Positions 57,451 to 64,000 of a DNA stretch of 64,000 nt are shown here, piece after piece. The notes under the pieces were generated by a model that saw only the letters and a list, made by a program, of their open reading frames with translations, made no database searches and was not told where the DNA came from. The translations under genes and the position numbers were made by a program. This DNA is from Pseudoalteromonas ostreae (GTDB lineage Bacteria; Pseudomonadota; Gammaproteobacteria; Enterobacterales; Alteromonadaceae), in contig NZ_JAGPYN010000007.1 in NCBI RefSeq assembly GCF_018069805.1, positions 62,001 through 126,000 on the forward strand, in the 5' to 3' direction. The stretch's first letter is position 1. Every line of letters begins with the position of its first letter.

Positions 57451-58044
57451 TTAAGAGCGCTTTTTATCGACGACTTTGGGCTCATCTTCATCGGGTAAAT
57501 ATTTATACAGCATGATGATGGTGGCAAAAAGACTGACAAACGTGATCCCCATTAAACCAAATACTTTAAAGTTAACCCAAAAATCGAGAGAAAAGTTATA
57601 AGCGATATAGATGTTTAACGCTGAAATTCCCGCTGTGATCGCTATCCACAATATATTTAGCTTATCCCAAAGAGGCTCAGGTACGGTAATTTCTTGCTCC
57701 GAGTCTGATGCATTATTTAAAGTGGCACTGAGTGCTTGTTTAACTAAATTTTTACCCAGAAAGTAGCGGCTGATCAATAAGCTTAATGAGAGCACAGCAT
57801 AGATGATAGTGGCTTTCCATTTGACAAATTGTTCATCATGAAATACCAGTGTAAGCGTGCCTAAAATGACGGCAATGGCAAAAAACAACCATTGGCGAGT
57901 AGGTACTTTGCCTATTTTAAAATAAGAATAAGCGACCTGCAGAAAAGTGGTGCCCATTAGTAATGCTGTTGCCCAGTAAATATCAACTAACTTGAATACC
58001 GCAAAAAATAAAATTAGCGGAATAAACTCAATTATTGCATGCAT
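57451..58044 (-). CDS. yciB: Septation protein A / YciB inner-membrane protein
   Basis: This 197-residue protein has five membrane segments and matches YciB: the start MHAIIEFIPLILFF, the GKVPTRQW loop (about 44-51), and WDKLNILWIAI with NFWVNFKVFG-like text near the end. YciB interacts with elongation and division machinery and supports envelope synthesis. The length is slightly greater than E. coli YciB (179 aa), owing to an acidic loop (NNASDSEQEITVPEP) and the C-terminal tail. Confidence 0.93.
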   Translation of the reverse strand: MHAIIEFIPLILFFAVFKLVDIYWATALLMGTTFLQVAYSYFKIGKVPTRQWLFFAIAVILGTLTLVFHDEQFVKWKATIIYAVLSLSLLISRYFLGKNLVKQALSATLNNASDSEQEITVPEPLWDKLNILWIAITAGISALNIYIAYNFSLDFWVNFKVFGLMGITFVSLFATIIMLYKYLPDEDEPKVVDKKRS

Positions 58045-58219
58045 AGAATGCCCAAAAACTTAAATTCAAAAAATAGTTGCAGAGGTTGTATCAACTTATT
58101 ATGTTCTTTACAAGGTTGACTTAGTAGTTACTAACCCTTAGCCTGCGTGCCTTTGTATTCAATCATTACCAAAATCTGCTGAACAGTGACTGAGTAAGCG
58201 GTATTTTTAGGAGCATTTT

Positions 58220-58489
58220 ATGAATAAAGCACAACTAATTAGTGCCATGTCTGCACATAGTGAATTAACTAAAAAAGATTCTCAAGTAGCTTTATCAAGC
58301 ATGCTTGCAGCTATCACTAAATCATTATCAGAAGGTGATCAAGTGCAAGTGAATGGCTTTGGCACGTTTGCGTTAAGTTATTATCCTGCACGTAAAGGAC
58401 GTAACCCGCAAACGGGAGAGGCAATAGATATTGAAGGGGCTAACAAGCCTGTATTTAAAGCAGCAAAAGCGTTGAAAGAGAGTCTTTAA
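58220..58489 (+). CDS. HU-family DNA-binding protein
   Basis: This 89-residue protein is typical in length and pattern for HU: MNKAQLISAM start, GDQVQVNGFGTF (about 39-50), GRNPQTGE (about 60-67) with the intercalating Pro, and FKAAKALKESL end. It is a nucleoid protein acting as a dimer. TTAGGAGC provides a good ribosome-binding site. It could be one of several HU paralogues; alpha or beta identity cannot be assigned. Confidence 0.93.
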   Translation: MNKAQLISAMSAHSELTKKDSQVALSSMLAAITKSLSEGDQVQVNGFGTFALSYYPARKGRNPQTGEAIDIEGANKPVFKAAKALKESL

Positions 58490-58505
58490 CGCGTTTGATC
58501 ACCAG

Positions 58506-58529
58506 AAAAGGGCCGCAGCAGGCCCTTTT
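58506..58529. terminator. Bidirectional terminator between HU and trpA
   Basis: AAAAGGGCC (58506-58514), loop GCAGCA, GGCCCTTTT (58521-58529): a perfect 9-bp stem with A and T tails on both strands, 16 bases past the HU stop and 20 bases from the trpA end. Confidence 0.95.
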
Positions 58530-58548
58530 CTTATTTAGAAGTGTGAAC

Positions 58549-59379
58549 TTAAAGTTCTGTTGCCGCTTTCATACTCGCCACAAACGTTTTTAAACCGCTG
58601 AGCATCGCATCAGGATTATTCTGGGTGGCTTCAATAATCTTCACTACCGCCGAGCCTGATATAGCACCCGCTGCACCGGCATTAAGTGCAGCTTTTACAT
58701 CTTCAGGGGTTGAAATCCCAAAACCTAATAACGCAGGGGCGCTGTGATATTCTTTTAGTTTAGTGATAATTGATGTCGCTGGCATTTGCACTTTAGTTTC
58801 TGTGCCTGTTACACCCGCACGAGATAGCAAATAAGTATAACCACGGCCATAAGAGGCACATTCGCGTAAAGTGTCATCAGGTGCGTTAGGCGTGGCTATA
58901 AAAATTGGGTCAATACCGTTACTCATTGCCGCTTTGCGAAACATTTTAGATTCATGAAGCGGCACATCTGCAACTAGAATTGAGTCAACGCCGACGGCTT
59001 TAGCATCTTGGTAAAAAGCCTCTAAACCGCGTTTAAACACTAAGTTCGAATACAACAATAAACCAATTGGGATATCAGCATTGTATTGGCGTACTTGCTT
59101 GATGATATCAAAGCAATCTTGGGTATTTATATTTACTTTAAGGGCGCGAATATTGGCAGCTTGAATAACTGGGCCATCTGCTATTGGGTCTGAAAATGGA
59201 ATACCCAGTTCTAAGCCATCGGCGCCGCCATCAATTAAGCTTTTGATTATTTCAACGCTCAGTTCTTTATTTGGATCGCCAATGGTAACAAACGGTACAA
59301 ATGCACCTTGATTTTGCTCGCTTAAACGGGCGAACATTTTACCGTAGCGGTCTGTTTTTTGAATTGCTGCCTGACTCAT
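58549..59379 (-). CDS. trpA: Tryptophan synthase alpha subunit
   Basis: This 276-residue TIM-barrel enzyme cleaves indole-3-glycerol phosphate to indole. The catalytic Glu and Asp lie in [16 protein letters not shown] (about 53-68); the phosphate-binding region is [10 protein letters not shown] and AISGSAVV near the C-terminus. It starts in an ATGA overlap with the trpB stop, with AGGAGAG upstream. It is the last gene of the trp operon. Confidence 0.97.
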   Translation of the reverse strand: MSQAAIQKTDRYGKMFARLSEQNQGAFVPFVTIGDPNKELSVEIIKSLIDGGADGLELGIPFSDPIADGPVIQAANIRALKVNINTQDCFDIIKQVRQYNADIPIGLLLYSNLVFKRGLEAFYQDAKAVGVDSILVADVPLHESKMFRKAAMSNGIDPIFIATPNAPDDTLRECASYGRGYTYLLSRAGVTGTETKVQMPATSIITKLKEYHSAPALLGFGISTPEDVKAALNAGAAGAISGSAVVKIIEATQNNPDAMLSGLKTFVASMKAATEL

Positions 59380-60560
59380 AACTGCTCTCCTTTAGAAAGT
59401 ACATCCATAACGTGTGATAAGTCTTTGTCGCCCCGACCACTTAAGTTCACTATTAAAATTGACTCTTCAGTTTGCTGCTCTGCATACTGTAATGCATAAG
59501 CAAGGGCATGGCTTGATTCAAGCGCAGGAATAATACCTTCGTTTTTAGCCAATAATTGGAATGCTTCTAATGCTTCGGTATCTGTAATACCGACATATTG
59601 CGCACGGCCAGTTTCATGCAAAAATGCATGTTGTGGGCCGACAGCAGGGTAATCAAGACCCGCTGAGACAGAGTATGATTCCTCAATCTGGCCATCATCA
59701 TTTTGCATAATATAGGTATAAGTACCGTGCAAAATACCTTTGGTTCCTTTACAGATTGTTGCACCATGCTCATGAGTATCAAGCCCTTTGCCAGCGGGCT
59801 CTACACCAATGAGTTTCACACTTGGCTCGTCAATAAAATCTGTAAACATACCAATGGCATTAGAGCCACCGCCTACACAAGCAAGCACCGCATCAGGTAG
59901 GCGACCTTCAGCTTTTAATACTTGCTGCTTCGCTTCTTCACCAATCATTTTTTGGAACTCACGAACCATGGTTGGAAAAGGGTGTGGGCCTGCCGCTGTG
60001 CCAAGTAAGTAATGCGCTTCTTTGTAATTAGCAGACCAGTCTCGTAGCGCCTCATTTACAGCATCTTTTAATGTGCCAGAGCCTGCAGTAACCGGGATCA
60101 CTTCAGCGCCCATTAATTTCATTCTAAATACGTTTGGCTGCTGACGTTCAACATCTTTAGCACCCATGTAAATACGGCATTTTAAACCCAACAGTGCGCA
60201 GGCAAGCGCCGTGGCAACCCCGTGTTGGCCAGCACCAGTTTCGGCGATGACTTCTTTTTTGCCCATGCGCTTAGTTAATAATGCTTGGCCTAATACTTGG
60301 TTCGTTTTATGGGCACCGCCATGCAGTAGATCTTCACGCTTTAAGTATAATTTTACTTTTGGGTTTTTAATTAAGTTACGCGTTAATGTCAGCGGCGTAG
60401 GACGGCCAGCATATTCATTAAGTAACTTTTCAAACTCAGCCTGAAATGCAGCATCTGTTTGTGATTTATTAAACTCGTTTTCTAGTTGCTTTAGCGCAGG
60501 AACTAGCAATTCGGGGACAAACATGCCGCCAAATTCGCCGAAATAAGCTGGATTATTCAT
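59376..60560 (-). CDS. trpB: Tryptophan synthase beta subunit
   Basis: This 394-residue PLP enzyme condenses indole and serine. [11 protein letters not shown] holds the PLP lysine and [10 protein letters not shown] the phosphate loop. The start at 60560 ([12 protein letters not shown]) is chosen for GAGGTT upstream and for matching the family's usual N-terminus; the longer in-frame extension overlaps trpCF and lacks a site. It is translationally coupled to trpA. Confidence 0.97.
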   Translation of the reverse strand: MNNPAYFGEFGGMFVPELLVPALKQLENEFNKSQTDAAFQAEFEKLLNEYAGRPTPLTLTRNLIKNPKVKLYLKREDLLHGGAHKTNQVLGQALLTKRMGKKEVIAETGAGQHGVATALACALLGLKCRIYMGAKDVERQQPNVFRMKLMGAEVIPVTAGSGTLKDAVNEALRDWSANYKEAHYLLGTAAGPHPFPTMVREFQKMIGEEAKQQVLKAEGRLPDAVLACVGGGSNAIGMFTDFIDEPSVKLIGVEPAGKGLDTHEHGATICKGTKGILHGTYTYIMQNDDGQIEESYSVSAGLDYPAVGPQHAFLHETGRAQYVGITDTEALEAFQLLAKNEGIIPALESSHALAYALQYAEQQTEESILIVNLSGRGDKDLSHVMDVLSKGEQL

Positions 60561-60567
60561 ATTAACC

Positions 60568-61932
60568 TCAATATTTACGGATGCTGATAAATGCATCATT
60601 TAATTTGTTTGGGCATTTTTTACCGGCGCTTTGCTCAACCCCTGAATTTAGGTCGAGTCCATGCGCACCTTGATATAATGCACCTTGAATATTTTCTGGG
60701 TTTAAGCCACCAGCAAGCATAAATGGCTGCTTAGTCTCTTTGAGTATTGCCCAATCAAAGGTCTTACCAGTACCGCCAGCTTGCGTATCGCTGTGAGTAT
60801 CGTATAAGTGGCGATCAACGCCATTGACAGGTGCTGGCAAGCTATCCTTTACAGCTTGCGCTTTCCAAATCTGGCAGCGGCTTGGTAGCAAGGGACGTAA
60901 CTGGTTAATATAGCTTTGATCCTCTTGACCATGTAATTGTACAGCTGCAAGTTTTAAGCTTTGCGCGTGATCTGCCACATCTTTAATGCTGGCGTTTACA
61001 AATACACCAACGAAAGCAAGTGGGGCACTTTGGGTGATTTGTAAGGCGCGATCTAGGTCAACATAGCGAGGTGATTTAGGCGCAAAAATGAGCCCGCCAT
61101 ATACGGCACCACTTTTATAAGCGGCAACGGCATCTTGGCTACGGGTTAAGCCACACACTTTGTTTTCACCTAAAATTACGCTTCGACAAGCGCGCTCTAA
61201 ATCACGCTCAGCCATCAGTGAGCTACCGATTAAAAAGCCATTACACATAGGTGCAAGGCGTTTCACATCTTGATGAGTGTAAATACCTGATTCTGAAATA
61301 ACCACTGTGTTATCAGGAATATGTTTACGTAGCTGTTCGGTAGTGGCTAAATTGGTACTTAAATCACGTAAATCACGGTTATTAATACCGATGATCTGTG
61401 CATCAAGAGCAAGCGCACGATGCACTTCTTGCTCATTACTTACTTCGGTTAGAATAGCCATATGTAGGCTTTTTGCTACTGCAGCAAGTTTTTGATATTG
61501 CTCGTCATCAAGAACTGACAACATTAATAAAATGGCATCACCACCATAAATACGCGCCATATAAATTTGGTATTCATCAATAAAGAAATCTTTACAGATC
61601 AGTGGTTGCTCTACTTGGCTGCGCACAAATTCGAGATAATCAAAACTACCCTGAAAATATTTTTCATCGGTTAACACACTGATGCAGCTAGCATAGTTTT
61701 TATAAATATGGGTGATCTCGGCTAAATCAAACGGTTCACGAATAAGGCCTTTTGACGGTGATGCTTTTTTGCATTCCAAAATAAATTGCGTACCTGGCGC
61801 TGCAAGGGCTTTATAAAAATCACGATTTGTGGGGATTGCTTGATGCTTAAAACTCTCAAGAGGGCGCTTGGATTTACGCTCAATGAGCTCTATTTTTTTA
61901 TCTGCAACTATTTTGTCTAATACATTAGCCAT
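60568..61932 (-). CDS. trpCF: Bifunctional indole-3-glycerol phosphate synthase / phosphoribosylanthranilate isomerase
   Basis: This 454-residue fusion has TrpC in residues ~1-255 ([13 protein letters not shown] with catalytic Lys; [13 protein letters not shown]) and TrpF in ~257-454 ([11 protein letters not shown] with catalytic Cys; [20 protein letters not shown]). The fusion is usual in gammaproteobacteria. Its start overlaps the trpD stop by 8 bases. Confidence 0.96.
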   Translation of the reverse strand: MANVLDKIVADKKIELIERKSKRPLESFKHQAIPTNRDFYKALAAPGTQFILECKKASPSKGLIREPFDLAEITHIYKNYASCISVLTDEKYFQGSFDYLEFVRSQVEQPLICKDFFIDEYQIYMARIYGGDAILLMLSVLDDEQYQKLAAVAKSLHMAILTEVSNEQEVHRALALDAQIIGINNRDLRDLSTNLATTEQLRKHIPDNTVVISESGIYTHQDVKRLAPMCNGFLIGSSLMAERDLERACRSVILGENKVCGLTRSQDAVAAYKSGAVYGGLIFAPKSPRYVDLDRALQITQSAPLAFVGVFVNASIKDVADHAQSLKLAAVQLHGQEDQSYINQLRPLLPSRCQIWKAQAVKDSLPAPVNGVDRHLYDTHSDTQAGGTGKTFDWAILKETKQPFMLAGGLNPENIQGALYQGAHGLDLNSGVEQSAGKKCPNKLNDAFISIRKY

Positions 61933-62998
61933 TACTTACCTCGGAGTTTGTGTATTCTTTATTACTGCTTATGACAATGGCATTTAAGGTATTCAATGCA
62001 CGGCCGCTTTGTAAAACCTCTTTAACTTGCATCGCGGCACTTTTAAAATCGTCGGCTTTATTGGTTAAATAAAGCAACGCAGCAACGTTAACAATAATGG
62101 CCGCATTGTGCGCGTCGGTGCCGTTACCAGCTAAAACAGCCATGCTAGCCTTGGCGTTATATTCTGGCCCTTCACCGGTAAGTTGTTCAAGTGAATAGTT
62201 TGCAAGACCAAAATCAGCAGGGGTAAGTGTGTACTGGCTGATTTTTCCGTTGTTAAGCTCTACGACGGTCGTTTCACCATGCAAGGCTATTTCATCGGTG
62301 CCCGAGCCATGAACAACCATTGCGCGCGGTGTACCTAACGTTTTTAAGGTGTGTGCCATCGCTAAACATAAACTTTCATCATATACCCCCAATAATTGCA
62401 CATCGGGCGCGGCTGGATTTACCAATGGACCTAAAATATTAAAAATAGTACGGGTTTTTAAGGTCGTTCGCACACCCATAGCATGGCGTACGCCGCTGTG
62501 ATAATGCGGAGCAAACAAGAATGTAAAGCCGGTTTGCTCTAAACACTGCGCTGCGTGTGCTGGGTTCATGTCTATATTGATGCCCAATGCTTTGAGTAAA
62601 TCAGCGGAGCCGGAGTTACTCGAAACACTGCGATTACCGTGTTTGACTATATTTATACCGCAAGCTGCGGCAACGATGGCGGCGGTGGTGCTAATGTTAA
62701 TAGTGTTTGAGCCATCGCCGCCTGTGCCACAACTATCGACAAGGTTTGTTAAGTGAGTAATAAAAGGTATCGCATTAGCACGCATCGATGCGGCAGCTCC
62801 TGCGATTTCGTCGCTTACTTCACCTTTTATTTTCAGTGCCACTAAGATGGCTGCCAGTTCGATGTCATTTACTTTGCCTTGCATAATGGCATCAAATAAC
62901 AGTTGGCTTTGACTAAAGCTTAATGATGTTTGCGTTAATAACACATCAATCATAGAGCCAATACTCGCTTCATGGGCTGATTGTTGGTTTACTGACAT
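61925..62998 (-). CDS. trpD: Anthranilate phosphoribosyltransferase
   Basis: This 357-residue enzyme transfers phosphoribose to anthranilate. The PRPP-binding DSCGTGGDGSNTINIST (about 88-104) and the KHGNRSVSS loop (about 118-126) are intact, as is HGSGTDEIAL. It is not fused to TrpG, whose gene ends 9 bases upstream, unlike the TrpGD fusion of E. coli. Confidence 0.97.
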   Translation of the reverse strand: MSVNQQSAHEASIGSMIDVLLTQTSLSFSQSQLLFDAIMQGKVNDIELAAILVALKIKGEVSDEIAGAAASMRANAIPFITHLTNLVDSCGTGGDGSNTINISTTAAIVAAACGINIVKHGNRSVSSNSGSADLLKALGINIDMNPAHAAQCLEQTGFTFLFAPHYHSGVRHAMGVRTTLKTRTIFNILGPLVNPAAPDVQLLGVYDESLCLAMAHTLKTLGTPRAMVVHGSGTDEIALHGETTVVELNNGKISQYTLTPADFGLANYSLEQLTGEGPEYNAKASMAVLAGNGTDAHNAAIIVNVAALLYLTNKADDFKSAAMQVKEVLQSGRALNTLNAIVISSNKEYTNSEVSNG

Positions 62999-63006
62999 AC
63001 TATCCT

Positions 63007-63624
63007 CTACTGCTGTGCACTGGCTAAAAATTGCATACTTTGTTGAAGTAGCGCGGCGCCATTAGGCGTCAAAATAGACTCAGGATGAAATTGATAGCCA
63101 AGGGCTTTATCGTCACGATGATAAATTGCCATCGGTATTGACTCATAGTGGGCTATCACTGCAACACTGTCGGGTACTTTCGTGGCCATCAGTGAATGAT
63201 AACGTGCCACAGGCATACGTTCACTCATACCTGCAAATACTGGGTGCTCACTAAGCTCAATGATTGATGACTTACCATGAACGGTTTCTCCAGCATGGCC
63301 AATAATACCGCCATAACTTTGTGTTAGTGCTTGTTGACCAAGGCAAATCCCCAACATTGGAAAACGGCCTTTGCATAGTTCAATCAATGCCATTAAACAG
63401 CCCGCCGCAGTGGGGGTGCCAGGGCCCGGCGACAGTACTAAAATCACTGGTTTAGTTTCCGCACACATTTTGTCATAAATCACCTGCGCGTCTATGTTGT
63501 TACGATATACCACTAAATCGCTGCCTAACATAGAAAGTTCATCGACTAAGTTATAACTAAATGAATCAAAATTATCTAAAAAGTAGATTTTTAAGTCCGT
63601 TAAGTTGTTGATGTTTTCACTCAT
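63007..63624 (-). CDS. trpG: Anthranilate synthase glutamine amidotransferase component II
   Basis: This 205-residue class I amidotransferase starts at 63624, chosen for AAGGACA upstream; the longer open frame runs into trpE. SPGPGTP (oxyanion strand), nucleophile Cys in GICLGQQ, and the His-Glu pair in FHPES are present. It supplies ammonia from glutamine to TrpE. It lies one base after the trpE stop, so it is tightly coupled. Confidence 0.96.
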   Translation of the reverse strand: MSENINNLTDLKIYFLDNFDSFSYNLVDELSMLGSDLVVYRNNIDAQVIYDKMCAETKPVILVLSPGPGTPTAAGCLMALIELCKGRFPMLGICLGQQALTQSYGGIIGHAGETVHGKSSIIELSEHPVFAGMSERMPVARYHSLMATKVPDSVAVIAHYESIPMAIYHRDDKALGYQFHPESILTPNGAALLQQSMQFLASAQQ

Positions 63625-63625
63625 T

Positions 63626-64000
63626 TTAGTGTCCTTGGTACGTCGATTGAATGGCTGTAATAACTGCTTGTGCTTTAGCACGAGTCTCATTGGCTTCAGA
63701 TTGAGGGTCTGAGTCAAACACAACTCCGGCACCGGCTTGTACATACGCGGTATTATTTTTAACAAAGGCCGAGCGAATAACAATGCAACTGTCCATGGCG
63801 CCGTCACCGGTTAAATAACCTACCGCACCCCCGTAACTACCACGTCGCTTATCTTCGGTTTGACGAACCAATTCAGCAGCGCTGACTTTCGGGGCGCCGA
63901 CTAAGGTGCCCATATTCATGCAAGCTTGGTAAGCGTGTAGGGCATCAAGTTCAGGCTTTAAAGTGCCCACTACCCGTGATACTAAATGCATTACTTGCGA
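63626..64000 (-). CDS. trpE: Anthranilate synthase component I, C-terminal part (cut by window edge)
   Basis: The frame runs through the right edge and only about the last 124 residues are seen. The chorismate-binding core is recognisable: [33 protein letters not shown] and [11 protein letters not shown]. It is the first gene in the visible trp operon; any leader peptide or attenuator lies beyond the window. Confidence 0.96.
   Translation of the reverse strand, partial: SQVMHLVSRVVGTLKPELDALHAYQACMNMGTLVGAPKVSAAELVRQTEDKRRGSYGGAVGYLTGDGAMDSCIVIRSAFVKNNTAYVQAGAGVVFDSDPQSEANETRAKAQAVITAIQSTYQGH

Overview
The window looks like chromosome from a low-GC marine gammaproteobacterium, most likely a Pseudoalteromonas-type member of the Alteromonadales. 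This is inferred from AT-rich coding sequence, the gene order yciI / yciB / HU / trpA-B-CF-D-G-E, and the protein families present; no rRNA is present to confirm it. No tRNA, rRNA, IS element, phage gene or CRISPR array was found.

Region 1 (1-36,000) is a hybrid PKS/NRPS lipopeptide cluster, all on the + strand. Its first gene is cut by the left edge. Three megasynthase genes encode [...KS]-AT-ACP-aminotransferase-C-A-PCP / (docking)C-A-PCP x3 / (docking)C-A-PCP, C-A-PCP-E, C-A-PCP-TE. The KS-AT-ACP-aminotransferase loading segment is the arrangement of iturin/mycosubtilin-type synthetases, so a beta-amino fatty acyl start is predicted. Adenylation pocket residues read by eye suggest Gly - Asp/Asn - Asn/Asp - Asn/Asp - Thr - D-Leu - X (X unresolved). 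Downstream lie a SyrP-like non-haem iron hydroxylase, a periplasmic S12 (beta-lactamase-fold) lipoprotein, a DUF697 membrane protein, a small membrane protein, a SyrD/PvdE-type ABC exporter and an SPFH protein. These look like tailoring, export and possibly self-protection functions.

Region 2 (36,000-43,350) starts with an MFS transporter and a small M23 endopeptidase. It then holds the most unusual locus: a compact minus-strand RiPP cluster. A 53-aa precursor with a Trp-heptad, two-Cys C-terminal core is followed by a hairpin attenuator, then a graspetide-type (MvdD-like) ATP-grasp ligase, a ClpP/SppA-fold serine protease homologue (SDH_sah family), a MauE-like membrane protein, a MauD-like thioredoxin with CPKC, and an ABC exporter lacking a C39 peptidase domain. 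The five downstream genes overlap or nearly touch. Predicted steps are side-chain macrocyclisation by the ATP-grasp enzyme, Cys-Cys oxidation by the MauE/thioredoxin pair, leader removal by the stand-alone serine protease, and export. I recognise no characterised system with this exact gene set.

Region 3 (43,350-58,500) is mostly housekeeping. It contains a helicase-IV-like UvrD protein with an inserted nuclease-like domain and topoisomerase zinc ribbons, a divergent SbtA/LysR pair, a GGDEF protein, a TIGR01777 epimerase, an AI-2E family permease, a PepSY - response regulator - histidine kinase - LprI-like operon, YciI, an NSS sodium symporter with an unusual TM1, a CPBP-family membrane protein, YciB and HU.

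Region 4 (58,500-64,000) is the tryptophan operon on the minus strand (trpE-G-D-CF-B-A). TrpE runs off the right edge.
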